Shown one piece after another: positions 46,070 to 56,132 of a stretch of DNA of 64,000 nt. The notes under the pieces are model-generated. The model worked only from the letters and a program-made list of their open reading frames with translations, ran no database searches and was not told the DNA's origin. A program made the position numbers and the translations under genes. The stretch is from Cytophagaceae bacterium. GTDB taxonomy: Bacteria > Bacteroidota > Bacteroidia > Cytophagales > Spirosomataceae. The stretch covers positions 310,001 through 374,000 of the forward strand of contig CANHGO010000001.1 in the NCBI GenBank assembly GCA_947460975.1. Reading direction: 5' to 3'. Numbering within the stretch: position 1 is the stretch's first letter; every line of letters starts with the position of its first letter.

Positions 46070-47023
46070 TTGAAAAGAAGAACATTCCTCCAAACATCCG
46101 GATTTATTGGCTCCGCAACAATCTTAAAAAGCCCATCCTCAGATCAAAGTACATTTGCCACAGAGCCCATCATTATAGCCACTTGGAAAAATGAAAAAGG
46201 TACGAAATCCGGATGGGATAAAATGATGCAAACGGGTCGTGCCTTAGATGGAGTAGAAGCCGGAGCGTGGATTCCAGAAGCTGATCCCAACGAAACATCC
46301 GTGGGTTATGGAGGACTTCCAGACCGAGATGGCCATGTTACCTTAGATGCTTGCATCATGGATCACTTAGGAAATGCAGGGGCTGTCACATTTTTAGAAG
46401 GCATCATGCATCCCATTTCAGTGGCAAGAGCTGTCATGGAAAAAACGCCTCACGTGATGCTTTCGGGTGCCGGGGCATTAAAGTTTGCCTTAGATCAAGG
46501 ATTCAAAAAGCAAAACTTGCTTACACCCGCCTCCAAAAAAGCCTGGGAAGAATGGAAAAAAGAATCGAAATATAAGCCCATTGTCAACATTGAAAATCAT
46601 GATACGATCGGTCTTTTAGGCATTGGAAAAGCGGGTGAAATAGCCGGTGCTTGTTCCACCAGTGGATTAGCGTATAAAATGCATGGGCGTGTCGGCGACT
46701 CCCCCATCATCGGTGGAGCGGTATTTTGTGATGATGAAGTTGGCGGCGCCTGCGCCACAGGTTTAGGGGAATTCGTCATGAAAACCTTAGGTTCATTTTT
46801 AATTGTCGAGTTTATGAGGCAAGGAATGTCTCCACAAAAAGCCTGCGAAGAAGCCATCATGCGAATAGTCAAGCGATATAAATACCAGGATTTCCAAGTT
46901 GGATATTTGGCGTTAAATAAAAAAGGTGAATATGGCGCTTATTCTATTCAAAAAGGATTTAATTTCACCATAACAAAAAACGGAATCACGCAAGTCATTG
47001 AAAGTGCTTCCTACATGTCCTAG
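46070..47023 (+). CDS. N4-(beta-N-acetylglucosaminyl)-L-asparaginase (glycosylasparaginase)
   Basis: This Ntn hydrolase cleaves the bond between asparagine and GlcNAc in N-glycopeptides. The 317-residue protein starts with TTG and has a twin-arginine signal (KRRTFLQTSGF). Autocleavage should occur at NHDTIG, making Thr179 the N-terminal nucleophile; the same motif is known from the Elizabethkingia (Flavobacterium) enzyme. Further family parts are CSTSGLAYKMHGRVGDSPIIGGAVFCDDEVGGACATGLGE, read here in two adjoining segments. It lies 17 bp before the glycogen synthase gene and is probably co-transcribed. The reported natural substrates are glycoasparagines, which fits use of eukaryotic glycoproteins. 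Confidence 0.92.
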   Translation: MKRRTFLQTSGFIGSATILKSPSSDQSTFATEPIIIATWKNEKGTKSGWDKMMQTGRALDGVEAGAWIPEADPNETSVGYGGLPDRDGHVTLDACIMDHLGNAGAVTFLEGIMHPISVARAVMEKTPHVMLSGAGALKFALDQGFKKQNLLTPASKKAWEEWKKESKYKPIVNIENHDTIGLLGIGKAGEIAGACSTSGLAYKMHGRVGDSPIIGGAVFCDDEVGGACATGLGEFVMKTLGSFLIVEFMRQGMSPQKACEEAIMRIVKRYKYQDFQVGYLALNKKGEYGAYSIQKGFNFTITKNGITQVIESASYMS

Positions 47024-47040
47024 AAAACTCAAAAAATTAA

Positions 47041-48858
47041 GTGGAAAAAATCGTTAAAAAATCGGCTAGCAAAAAGCAATTTCTCTTTGAGGTAGCCTGG
47101 GAAACTTGTAACCAAGTAGGTGGAATATATACCGTTATTCGGACCAAAGTTCCCTCCATGGTTGAAAAATGGGGCGATGATTATGCCTTATTGGGACCCT
47201 ATTTCACCCATACAGCCGCCGCGGAATTTGAACCACTTGAATTACCAGAGGAAGATTCACCCATTAACAATTCAATCCGTACGTTAAGATCGCTAGGCCT
47301 GAAAGTACATTATGGCCATTGGCTCATCACGGGAAAGCCGAAAATTATATTATTTGACATTGATTCAGTCCATAATCAAATCGACGCGATCAAAGGGCGA
47401 ATTTGGGAAAACCACAAAATATCCACCTTAGGGGTTGAAGAATTAGTGAATCAAACGATCGCTTTCGGCGAAATGGTCCGACTATTTATCACGGAACTAG
47501 CCCTCGAAAATAAATCAAAAAAAGAGATAATCGTCCATTTTCATGAATGGATGGCCTCCACTTGTTTGCCCGATTTACGAAAAGATAAAGTTAAAATATC
47601 AAGCGTCTTTACAACCCACGCAACGATGTTGGGGCGTTATTTAGCCGGAAATGTACCTAATTTTTACGAGGTAATTGATCAGTTTGACTGGCTAAAGGAG
47701 GCAAAGCACTATGGAATCGAAGCGCAAGTTAGTTTCGAAAGAGCGGCTGCCCAAAAGGCCAACGTGTTGACAACCGTTTCCGATATCACCGCCAAAGAAT
47801 GCCAATACTTTTTAGGCCGAATTCCAGAATTGATTCTGCCTAACGGCCTCAATATTCAGCGATTTGCCGCACTGCATGAACATCAAAACCTCCATTCTAA
47901 ATATAAAGAAAGTATATCAGATTTTGTGATGGGGCACTTTTTCCAAAATCAACCTTTTGACCTAGAACAAACTTTATATCTATTTACCTCGGGTCGATTT
48001 GAATATACCAATAAGGGATATGACCTGACTTTGGATGCCCTGAAAATATTAAACCAGAAATTGAAAGATGCTGGTTCTAAAAAAACGGTGGTCATGTTTT
48101 TCATTACCAAACAGCCTTACCATAGCATTGACCCGGAAGTACTTCAGTCAAGGGCCGTTTTAAACGAAATAAGAGAAAATTGTTTAGCGATAGAAAAGTC
48201 GGTGGGCGAGAAATTATTTCAAGCCTCTGCCGCTTCCAAAGATTTACAAATACCCGATTTAAACAATTTTGTTGACGAATATTGGCGGATGCGTTTACGA
48301 AGGACCGTTCAAACTTGGAAAACGGATACTAAACCCAAAGTGGTCACTCATTTATTAAAAAATGAAGACGACATCATTCGCAATTTGATTCGAACAGGAT
48401 TAACCAACAACCCAGACGATAAAGTTAAAATTGTCTATCACCCTGATTTTATTGTCTCTACAAACCCATTATTTGGTTTGGATTATGGTCAATTCGTTCG
48501 CGGTTGTCACCTAGGTGTTTTCCCAAGCTATTATGAACCTTGGGGATATACACCCTTAGAATGTATGGCCAGAGGCGTGCCTACGATCACTTCAGACTTG
48601 TCAGGTTTTGGGGATTATATGATGCAAATTATGCGTGACTATGATCAATGGGGCGTTAGCGTGGTCAATAGAAAATCTCAGACTTACCAGGAATCAGCTG
48701 AACATTTAGCTACCCTATTATTCAAATTTGCACAGCAATCCCAGCGAGATCGTATCCTTCAAAGAAACCGAGTAGAAAGTATTGCAGATACTTTTGACTG
48801 GTCTAATTTAAGGGGCTGCTATGATACCGCACACGAACTAGCTGTTTTAAAAAAATAA
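47041..48858 (+). CDS. Glycogen synthase, eukaryote-like GT3 type
   Basis: This 605-residue glycosyltransferase starts with GTG and matches the GT3 glycogen synthase family of animals and fungi more than bacterial GT5 GlgA. Diagnostic parts are FEVAWETCNQVGGIYTVIRTK near the N-terminus, VHFHEWMASTCLP, TTHATMLGRYLAG, and FPSYYEPWGYTPLECMARG with the conserved glutamates. GT3 enzymes use UDP-glucose to extend glycogen. Bacteroidota are known to carry this form. The regulatory phosphorylation tails of animal enzymes are absent. It follows the glycosylasparaginase gene by 17 bp and ends 8 bp before the convergent alkD. Confidence 0.93.
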   Translation: MEKIVKKSASKKQFLFEVAWETCNQVGGIYTVIRTKVPSMVEKWGDDYALLGPYFTHTAAAEFEPLELPEEDSPINNSIRTLRSLGLKVHYGHWLITGKPKIILFDIDSVHNQIDAIKGRIWENHKISTLGVEELVNQTIAFGEMVRLFITELALENKSKKEIIVHFHEWMASTCLPDLRKDKVKISSVFTTHATMLGRYLAGNVPNFYEVIDQFDWLKEAKHYGIEAQVSFERAAAQKANVLTTVSDITAKECQYFLGRIPELILPNGLNIQRFAALHEHQNLHSKYKESISDFVMGHFFQNQPFDLEQTLYLFTSGRFEYTNKGYDLTLDALKILNQKLKDAGSKKTVVMFFITKQPYHSIDPEVLQSRAVLNEIRENCLAIEKSVGEKLFQASAASKDLQIPDLNNFVDEYWRMRLRRTVQTWKTDTKPKVVTHLLKNEDDIIRNLIRTGLTNNPDDKVKIVYHPDFIVSTNPLFGLDYGQFVRGCHLGVFPSYYEPWGYTPLECMARGVPTITSDLSGFGDYMMQIMRDYDQWGVSVVNRKSQTYQESAEHLATLLFKFAQQSQRDRILQRNRVESIADTFDWSNLRGCYDTAHELAVLKK

Positions 48859-48866
48859 ATACTCCC

Positions 48867-49523
48867 TTAAAAATGCTTTAAAGCCTCCCGTTTTGAGAGG
48901 GGCATTAAAGGGTGATTGTCGACAAAATCCAACACCCATTCAGGGTCAGTTCTGGCATATTGCCGCAAAGACCAGCCAATGGCTTTTTGAATAAAAAATT
49001 CTTTGGATGTATTTAAAGATAAAATGATGGTTGACAAAAGCGTCACATCGGTTTGTTTTTTATAGTCCAACTGGAATAAAATGCATAAACGCTGATGCCA
49101 AAAATTAGGTGATTTCATCCATATTGAAATCCATTCTGATCGTTCCTGTGGAAAGCGTTGAAAATACAAACCCAAAACTTTGGGCCCTAGCACATCCACC
49201 ACATCCCACCATGAATTATCATCGACCCAGCGATGGACCAATAAAGGAACCCGCGAATCCCATGAATTTTTTGCCTTCAATAAATAGGCCATCGCCACAT
49301 ATTGGAACTCCCGTTCAAGCATTGCAAACAATTCAGAACTGACTTCATACCAATCCTCCGCCTTGCCAAATTTTTTATAAATATCCTTGAAAACCAAAGC
49401 TTGTTCAGGCTTTTTGATTCCAATAAACAGGTATTTGTTGCGCATATATTGGCGCATCCAATGTGCATTTTCCGGATTTTCTAATGCATAAAAAGCATCC
49501 TTTATGGCGCCAACAAAACTCAT
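48867..49523 (-). CDS. DNA alkylation repair protein (AlkD-type HEAT-repeat glycosylase)
   Basis: This 218-residue protein has the AlkD family pattern of short helical repeats. The conserved segments are RVPLLVHRWVDDNSWWDVVDVLGPKVLG and FFIQKAIGWSLRQYARTDPEWVLDFVDNH. The first includes the active-site tryptophan and aspartate region of AlkD enzymes, which remove 3- and 7-alkylpurines without base flipping. Its ATG overlaps the stop of the GH106 gene by 4 bp (ATGA), so it is the third gene of the xylA operon, an unexpected place for a repair enzyme. Confidence 0.88.
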   Translation of the reverse strand: MSFVGAIKDAFYALENPENAHWMRQYMRNKYLFIGIKKPEQALVFKDIYKKFGKAEDWYEVSSELFAMLEREFQYVAMAYLLKAKNSWDSRVPLLVHRWVDDNSWWDVVDVLGPKVLGLYFQRFPQERSEWISIWMKSPNFWHQRLCILFQLDYKKQTDVTLLSTIILSLNTSKEFFIQKAIGWSLRQYARTDPEWVLDFVDNHPLMPLSKREALKHF

Positions 49524-52183
49524 CGATTTGAAAAATAGAGCTCACCTTTCAACCCACTCTCAGTAACCCCCCACCTTGAGGCGTCAAATGGTTTATATTG
49601 AATATCCACAAAGTTGATTTCATAAAAATTCTTCCAGGTAGTCTTCTCTCGATCTAACTTTCTGATCCGATTGGCTGAAACATTCATCACCTCTAACTCA
49701 ATATGATTCTTGTCCTTCAAAACACCTTTCGGTATATTCATTTGATACGGCAAAGACCATACAATTCCCAAATCCTGCCCATTAATTTTGACGCGAACCC
49801 AATCACGAACCTGATCCAAATGCAGTATTTGACACGCCTTTATTTGTTCCGGAATCAAGTCAAAATCAAAGGCATATGTAGCTTTGCCCCAATAATCATG
49901 GGTCGAAGAATCAGCCGTCCAAAATGCCATGTTATCCAATGGCTTCGTTTTAATTAATTGATTCGGAAAAGAAAGCATGATTTTTTCACGTGGCTCCAAG
50001 GGTACAAAAACCTTTGGAACTGCGGATTTAGCTAAAGCCCTTTTGTCGACTTTAGCGGACCGGACGATGACGCTTTGGCCAGGTGCTAAGGACATGAAAA
50101 ATTGCTTTTGTTTATTTAAGTGCTCTTTCCGAATTTTTCCTGTCAAAGGATCTTCGATTTCCACATCTGAAACAGCTTTTGACAAATTAATCATCCCCTC
50201 TGAAAAGTTTTTAGATAGGTTGGCAATAAAATATTTCGCCCCTTCAGCTGACCTCTTGCGTAAAAAGGATAAATTCAAATCCGCTATACTTTCGCGGTTA
50301 ATTTTAAAACGCTCCAGCACATTAATGGGGTCAGAAATCCAACGCATTAATAACGTTTCTTTAGCGGCTTGCCAACGAGCCTTTTCGTCTTCGTTGAGCC
50401 CAAAAGAATTTGGATTCAAAGGCATATGTTCCAAGAAATAAATCGGTAAACCTTGTTTCACCCATTTCGCCCATAACTCCATCGTTTCTAGGGATACATA
50501 ATGCGGCGCTGGAATGAGCAAAATTTTATACTCATTTCCTGAAACTGATTTCCACGTTCTTCTAGGGGTGACTTGCAATGATTTCATCAAATCATCCGAG
50601 ATGTAGTCCAATTGGTACCCCTTGTTTTGCATGTGTTCAGACCATTTTCCAAACGATGTATTGACCATCCAATCTCGACTATTGGCATGTAAATCAAGTA
50701 AATGAATTTTGCCCTTTCCATTTCTTTCATGCCAAATATCTTCCATCGGGAAGTACATCAATACATCAGAATCCGTCGGATACTTTTGCAACATGGTTTG
50801 GCATTTGTCAATGTACCGGTTCAGTTCTGGCAAAGCTTCCCAAAAATGACTTTGAGGATTAAAATTGGTACTCGCGTAAAACAACCAACCCGGCCAGGCA
50901 ATTTCTGGCGGAGAGTACGTCGCCCCGTGGAAAAAGAGGTGATTGACACCGCCAATAAACACTTGGTCTACCACAGGTTTTACCTGTGCCAATGAAACCT
51001 TAAAATGATTTCCGAGCCAAGTAGCCGTCTCCGCAGAAACCAATTTTTTACCCAATAAATTAGCCGCTGAAGAAGCCAATTTTAAATTACGAACATCAGG
51101 TATTCCAAAACGCACCGAATCATAATCGGGATCCACTCGATACCCTGGAATATCAAAAGGCTTGCTTCCGAAAAACTCCGTTTCGGGAATGTCCACAGCC
51201 GCGTAAATATCAATGAGATTTCCCGGTGAACCATGCGCTTGATTTCTACTTTGGAAACCCATCAATTTAATCCAATCCGCAAATGGGTTTGAAAACTGGC
51301 TGAGCAACAACTGAGACAAAGTCCGATGATAATCCGCCCAAATCATATTTTCTGTTTCCGTTTCAGCTTTTGGCTTTGCCAAAATATTCAAATGTTTCCT
51401 TAAGTCATAATGATTTAAACGAATGAATTCCGCAAAAAGTCCAGCGGTATAATTAGCCCCATAAACTTCATAAGAATCATTATACAAGGCTCTTAAAGGA
51501 GCATGAGACTTTTTCAACAAGGGCACAAAGGCTTCTCGGTAATGCGCAAATGCCGACTTTGAAAAATGGTCTATCACGAGACCTTCGCCTCCTGGAGCTG
51601 CCCGTTTCACCTTTTGATTCGTTAAATTTTGACTCAATTGATACAATTTCGCACCCGAATTTCCTGCTTGGAATTGCGTCTTCTTTTGGCTGATGAGCTC
51701 TTGAGTGAATTGACCATCCACATAGACAGAAACAGCTTGTATATCACCTGTTGGCGCTTGCCAAGATTGATTTGGCCCTAAAACAATTTCGTCAATTTTA
51801 TAGGCTTTGGCCGCTTCGGTCCTTGTAATTTGCGGACCACCTAAAGGCCAACCCGTTCCTAGGGTCATATCAATGCCTAAGTGTAAACGATTCGCTTCTT
51901 TTAAAACAAAGGCAAATTTTTGTTGCCAACCAGCACCTAAATAATTCTGGAAAGATGATTCAAAGCCTTTAGCCCCATAAATAGGGATTATGTGTAAACC
52001 GCCAAAACCCGCTTTGGCAAATGCTTCCAAATTGTGTGTGATCCCCTTTTCTGTCACTGCACTACCCGGCCACCACCAATAAACCCAAGGTTTGGTCGTA
52101 GAAAAAACGACAGGATCCGAAGATCCTGCCGTTTTCAAACAAATAGATATGACAAAAATGAGGATGAAGCTAAATTTTTTCAT
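49520..52183 (-). CDS. GH106-type alpha-L-rhamnosidase
   Basis: From the ATG at 52183 this is an 887-residue secreted protein; an upstream start at 52210 would overlap xylA and add residues before the signal peptide (MKKFSFILIFVISICLKTAG). The catalytic part has the GH106 pattern: PWVYWWWPGSAVTEKGITHNL, KAGFGGLHIIPIYG, YNDSYEVYGANYT, SAETATWLGNHF, and NHLFFHGATYSPPEIAWPGW. The last 200 residues form a beta-sandwich with a ligand-binding pattern (WVRVKINGQDLGIVWSLPYQ). GH106 enzymes remove terminal L-rhamnose from pectic or other glycans. It lies 19 bp after xylA. Confidence 0.85.
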   Translation of the reverse strand: MKKFSFILIFVISICLKTAGSSDPVVFSTTKPWVYWWWPGSAVTEKGITHNLEAFAKAGFGGLHIIPIYGAKGFESSFQNYLGAGWQQKFAFVLKEANRLHLGIDMTLGTGWPLGGPQITRTEAAKAYKIDEIVLGPNQSWQAPTGDIQAVSVYVDGQFTQELISQKKTQFQAGNSGAKLYQLSQNLTNQKVKRAAPGGEGLVIDHFSKSAFAHYREAFVPLLKKSHAPLRALYNDSYEVYGANYTAGLFAEFIRLNHYDLRKHLNILAKPKAETETENMIWADYHRTLSQLLLSQFSNPFADWIKLMGFQSRNQAHGSPGNLIDIYAAVDIPETEFFGSKPFDIPGYRVDPDYDSVRFGIPDVRNLKLASSAANLLGKKLVSAETATWLGNHFKVSLAQVKPVVDQVFIGGVNHLFFHGATYSPPEIAWPGWLFYASTNFNPQSHFWEALPELNRYIDKCQTMLQKYPTDSDVLMYFPMEDIWHERNGKGKIHLLDLHANSRDWMVNTSFGKWSEHMQNKGYQLDYISDDLMKSLQVTPRRTWKSVSGNEYKILLIPAPHYVSLETMELWAKWVKQGLPIYFLEHMPLNPNSFGLNEDEKARWQAAKETLLMRWISDPINVLERFKINRESIADLNLSFLRKRSAEGAKYFIANLSKNFSEGMINLSKAVSDVEIEDPLTGKIRKEHLNKQKQFFMSLAPGQSVIVRSAKVDKRALAKSAVPKVFVPLEPREKIMLSFPNQLIKTKPLDNMAFWTADSSTHDYWGKATYAFDFDLIPEQIKACQILHLDQVRDWVRVKINGQDLGIVWSLPYQMNIPKGVLKDKNHIELEVMNVSANRIRKLDREKTTWKNFYEINFVDIQYKPFDASRWGVTESGLKGELYFSNR

Positions 52184-52202
52184 GCCTCTACATTGATTTT
52201 TA

Positions 52203-53531
52203 TTAAACAAAACGACCTAATAAATTTTCTAAATATTCTTGCTTGCCAGAGATCATAGCAGGTTCGCCTAAGCTTACAGCAATTTGATATAAGTCCTCTA
52301 ATTTCAACTTACCCGCTTCATAGTCAGCTCCTTTTCCTGAATCAAAACTAGCATAACGAGCTGCCTTTAAGCGATCTAGTTCACCATGCTTGGCCAATTT
52401 ATCAGCAATTATCAAAGCTCTTGCTATCGTATCCATTCCACCTATGTGTGCATGAAACAAATCTGCGGCATCGGTAGAATTTCTTCTACGCTTTGCATCA
52501 AAATTTATACCTCCACCCGCTAATCCACCTTGCTTTAAAATAATAGCCATGGCTTCTGCCCACTCGTAAATGTCAATTGGGAACTGATCTGTATCCCAAC
52601 CATTTTGATAATCACCCCGATTTGCGTCAATCGAAGCCAGCATTCCTGCATCAGAAGCTACTTGGCATTCATGCGCAAAAGTATGTCCCGCCAAAGTAGC
52701 ATGATTAACCTCCAAGTTTAAACCGAATTCAGAAAGCAAATTAAACTCCCTCAAAAACCCAATCACAGTAGCCGCATCATAATCATATTGATGTTTCGTT
52801 GGCTCACAAGGCTTAGGCTCGATGAAAAACTTTCCTTTAAATCCATTTTTTCGAGCATATTCCACACAAGTATGAAGCATTTGAGCAAAATGCTCCCGCT
52901 CACGTTTCATGTCTGTATTTAATAAAGTCATATAACCTTCTCTACCTCCCCAAAACACATAACCATCCCCGCCTAATTTGATTGTTGCATCGATCGCACC
53001 CTTTAATTGGGCTCCCGCATGAGCGACAACCTCAAAATTCGGATTGGTAGAAGCACCATTCATATAACGCTCATTCGAAAATAAGTTGGCCGTTCCCCAC
53101 AATAGCTTCACTCCCGACTCAGCTTGTTTTTTCGCAAAAATATCAGAAATAAATTCTACTCTACTAGTAAATTCCTTAGGATCATTGCTTTGATCGATCG
53201 CATCCACATCATGAAAACAATAAAAGGGCGCGCCTATTTTAGTAATAAATTCAAAAGCGGCATCTGCTTTGTCCGAGGCTCTTTGGCGTACATCGCTAGC
53301 TGCATCCCATGGATAATGATGGGTTCCGGGGCCAAATGGATCAGCACCATTTCCACAAAACGAATGCCAATACGCAATGGCAAAACGCAAGTGCTCTTTC
53401 ATGCTTTTTCCAGCAATGATCCTATTTTCATCGTAATAACGAAAAGCGAACGGATTGTCCGATTCTGCACCTTCAAATTTAATTTGACCAATGCCTTTGA
53501 AATATTCTTTTTGACCTAATATGATACCCAT
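52203..53531 (-). CDS. xylA: Xylose isomerase
   Basis: Xylose isomerase interconverts D-xylose and D-xylulose. From the ATG at 53531 it has 442 residues, typical of class II enzymes; the longer frame to 53585 includes the promoter region. Catalytic His107 and Asp110 lie in [46 protein letters not shown] (first metal glutamate) and [13 protein letters not shown] (metal histidine region) are all present. No xylulokinase or xylose transporter gene is adjacent; the partner genes are a rhamnosidase and alkD. It is the first gene of the operon. Confidence 0.95.
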   Translation of the reverse strand: MGIILGQKEYFKGIGQIKFEGAESDNPFAFRYYDENRIIAGKSMKEHLRFAIAYWHSFCGNGADPFGPGTHHYPWDAASDVRQRASDKADAAFEFITKIGAPFYCFHDVDAIDQSNDPKEFTSRVEFISDIFAKKQAESGVKLLWGTANLFSNERYMNGASTNPNFEVVAHAGAQLKGAIDATIKLGGDGYVFWGGREGYMTLLNTDMKREREHFAQMLHTCVEYARKNGFKGKFFIEPKPCEPTKHQYDYDAATVIGFLREFNLLSEFGLNLEVNHATLAGHTFAHECQVASDAGMLASIDANRGDYQNGWDTDQFPIDIYEWAEAMAIILKQGGLAGGGINFDAKRRRNSTDAADLFHAHIGGMDTIARALIIADKLAKHGELDRLKAARYASFDSGKGADYEAGKLKLEDLYQIAVSLGEPAMISGKQEYLENLLGRFV

Positions 53532-53563
53532 AATGATTAATGCGTTAATGTTATTTGTAATCT

Positions 53564-53596
53564 CAAAACTACAAATTCTACCCAAAAAAATAACAA
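53564..53596 (-). promoter_or_regulatory. Candidate xylA promoter
   Basis: On the minus strand TTG (53596-53594), a 22-nt spacer and TAGTTTTG (53571-53564) match the two-part consensus. Transcription would start near 53558, leaving about 27 nt before the xylA ATG. Confidence 0.45.
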
Positions 53597-53688
53597 AACC
53601 ATTATATATTTAGTTGGCAAGAGCAAGTTTCCATTCCATGATTCAATCAAAGGCTAAAGTCCAAGACAGCTAAATCATATTTTTTTCT

Positions 53689-53696
53689 TATTTTTG
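53689..53696 (+). promoter_or_regulatory. Promoter -7 element of the M1 peptidase gene
   Basis: TATTTTTG is a full match to TAnnTTTG, 23 nt before the ATG at 53720. No TTG lies at the usual upstream distance. Confidence 0.4.
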
Positions 53697-53719
53697 AAAA
53701 CATTACACCCAATAAATAT

Positions 53720-56077
53720 ATGCTAAAAAGAATAATAGCCATCGCATTCGTTGTCTCATCCGTTTTGCAATTAAATGCCCAAGGTCCTTCGGGCGTCACT
53801 TACAATGCAAACAATCGCTTCGAGCAATTAGAGTCCACCTTGCCCACGCCTAATTCGTATCGAACTGCGAGTGGTTCACCCGGAAAAGATTACTGGCAAC
53901 AACGTGCTGATTATGACATTAAAGTGGAATTAGATGATATCAATCGCAAAATCATTGGTAGTGAAACAATTACTTATTTCAATAACTCGCCAGATGAATT
54001 ACCCTACATTTGGATTCAATTAGACCAAAATATTTTCGAGAAAGGAACCATTAAAAAAACCTCTGCCACGGGAGATATCACAAAAGGAATCAGTGCAAGC
54101 ATGTTTGAGGAGTTAACAGATCCAAGAGAATATGGATATAAAATTACGGCCGTTAAGGATATCAAAGGGAATCCACTGAAGCATACGATTAATCAAACGA
54201 TGATGCGCATTGACTTACCTACCCCCATAAAATCAGGTGGAAATGTAAGTTTCTCCATCGACTGGAATTATTTGATTACTGAATATTATGGTCGATCAGG
54301 TTATGAGCTATTTCCTAAAGATGGAAATGCGAATTACTTCATCGCCCATTGGTTTCCACGCCTTGCCGTTTACAACGATGTATACGGTTGGCAACACAAG
54401 CAATTTATAGGCCAAGGGGAGTTTACTTTGAATTTCGGTAATTATAAGGTAGCCATTACGGTGCCCAATGACCATGTGGTTGGTGCCTCAGGCGAATTAC
54501 AAAACGCATCGCAGTTGATGACGGCGTCCCAATTAAAACGTTGGGAGCAAGCCAAAACAGCGGTTAGGCCTGTGGTCATTGTGACTCAAGCGGAAGCTGA
54601 AAAAGCTGAAAAAAACAAGCCTACAGGTAAAAAGACTTGGATATACAAAGCTGACAATGTCCGTGATTTTGCATTTGCGAGCTCACGTAAATTTATTTGG
54701 GATGCGATGCAAGTGGATGTAGAAGGCAAAAAAGTGTGGGCTATGTCCTATTACCCTAAAGAAGGAAATCCACTTTGGGAAAAATACTCCACGATGGCGG
54801 TAGCTCATACGCTTAAATCCTATTCCAAAAGAACCATCGCTTATCCCTATCCCGTGGCTATTTCTTGCCATGCTACTTTAGGTGGCGGAATGGAATATCC
54901 GATGATTTCATTCAATGGAGGCCGACCTGAAACCGATGGAACGTATACTGAAAATACAAAAAATGGGATGATCGGCGTGATCATTCATGAGGTTGGACAC
55001 AATTTCTTCCCTATGATTATCAATTCGGATGAGCGCCAATGGTCTTGGATGGATGAGGGTTTAAATACCTTTTGCCAGTATTTAGCAGAAATGGAATGGG
55101 ATCGTAACTTCCCTGCGCGTCGTGGAGAGCCACAAGATATTGTTCCTTACATGCGTTTAGATGCCAAAAACCAAGTGCCTATTATGGCCAATTCGGAGAA
55201 TATTATGGATTTTGGAAACAATGCCTATGCAAAACCCGCGACAGCCTTAAATATCCTTCGTGAAACTGTCATGGGAAGAGAATTATTTGACTATGCCTTT
55301 AAAGAATATGCGCGCAGATGGGCATTCAAGCAACCTTATCCAGCCGATTTCTTTAGGACATTAGAAGATGCCTCGGGCGTTGACTTGGATTGGTTTTGGA
55401 AAGGTTGGTTTTATGGTACAGAGCCGGTGAACCAATCGATCGAGACGGTGGAGTGGTTTGGCATAGATACGAAAGATCCAGTGGCTAAAAAAGCGGGAGA
55501 TAAAGCAGCCGCTCAAGCCAAGCGTCAAACCATTTCAAGCATACGAAATAAAACGGATATTAAATCCACCGTAGTAGAGGAGAATCCGGACCTTACTGAT
55601 TTCTATAATACGTATGATCGCTTTGCGCCAACAGACGCAGACAAGAAAAAGTATGAAGATTATATAGCTTCTTTAAATGAAGATGAAAAAAAATTAGTCG
55701 CTCAAGGAAAGAACTTTTACGTGGTTAATTTCAAAAATAAGGGAGGTTTACCAATGCCAGTGATCATTAAATTAAATTATGAAGATGGTACGGAAGAGGT
55801 TTTGAGATTCCCTGCCGAGGTTTGGAGATTGAACGATGTAGAGGCTAAAAAAATAATTCCAACCAGCAAGAAAGTGGTTAAGTGGACCTTAGATCCTTAT
55901 TATGAAATTGCCGATATCGACACAGATGACAATGCATTCCCAAGGGAGCCAGCTAAGCCGACCAAGGTTCAATTATTTAAAGAACAAAAGAGATCTTACT
56001 CCCTTGACAGGAATCCCATGCAGGATGCCAAAAAAGCAAAAGAAGCGGCTGGGGCAGTGACAGGTTCGAAGAACTAA
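53720..56077 (+). CDS. M1 family metallopeptidase (aminopeptidase-like)
   Basis: This 785-residue secreted peptidase has a signal peptide ending near VLQLNAQ. The N-terminal part (about 60-300) is the beta-sandwich of M1 enzymes. The zinc site is HEVGH at 423-427 with Glu446 in WMDEGLNTF, giving the exact HExxH-18-E spacing. The GAMEN-like exopeptidase motif appears as LGGGMEYPM. A C-terminal extension (about 600-785) is charged and may be a binding part. The gene is transcribed alone and ends at a strong terminator. Peptide specificity is unknown. Confidence 0.9.
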   Translation: MLKRIIAIAFVVSSVLQLNAQGPSGVTYNANNRFEQLESTLPTPNSYRTASGSPGKDYWQQRADYDIKVELDDINRKIIGSETITYFNNSPDELPYIWIQLDQNIFEKGTIKKTSATGDITKGISASMFEELTDPREYGYKITAVKDIKGNPLKHTINQTMMRIDLPTPIKSGGNVSFSIDWNYLITEYYGRSGYELFPKDGNANYFIAHWFPRLAVYNDVYGWQHKQFIGQGEFTLNFGNYKVAITVPNDHVVGASGELQNASQLMTASQLKRWEQAKTAVRPVVIVTQAEAEKAEKNKPTGKKTWIYKADNVRDFAFASSRKFIWDAMQVDVEGKKVWAMSYYPKEGNPLWEKYSTMAVAHTLKSYSKRTIAYPYPVAISCHATLGGGMEYPMISFNGGRPETDGTYTENTKNGMIGVIIHEVGHNFFPMIINSDERQWSWMDEGLNTFCQYLAEMEWDRNFPARRGEPQDIVPYMRLDAKNQVPIMANSENIMDFGNNAYAKPATALNILRETVMGRELFDYAFKEYARRWAFKQPYPADFFRTLEDASGVDLDWFWKGWFYGTEPVNQSIETVEWFGIDTKDPVAKKAGDKAAAQAKRQTISSIRNKTDIKSTVVEENPDLTDFYNTYDRFAPTDADKKKYEDYIASLNEDEKKLVAQGKNFYVVNFKNKGGLPMPVIIKLNYEDGTEEVLRFPAEVWRLNDVEAKKIIPTSKKVVKWTLDPYYEIADIDTDDNAFPREPAKPTKVQLFKEQKRSYSLDRNPMQDAKKAKEAAGAVTGSKN

Positions 56078-56091
56078 AAATAAAATAATAT

Positions 56092-56130
56092 AAAGCGTCT
56101 GAAATGGAAATCGTTTCAGACGCTTTTTTT
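56092..56130 (+). terminator. Intrinsic terminator after the M1 peptidase gene
   Basis: AAAGCGTCTGAAA (56092-56104) pairs with TTTCAGACGCTTT (56114-56126) around a 9-nt loop, and the T-run continues to 56130. The minus-strand copy has only a short T-run, so it mainly serves the plus strand. Confidence 0.9.
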
Positions 56131-56132
56131 AT

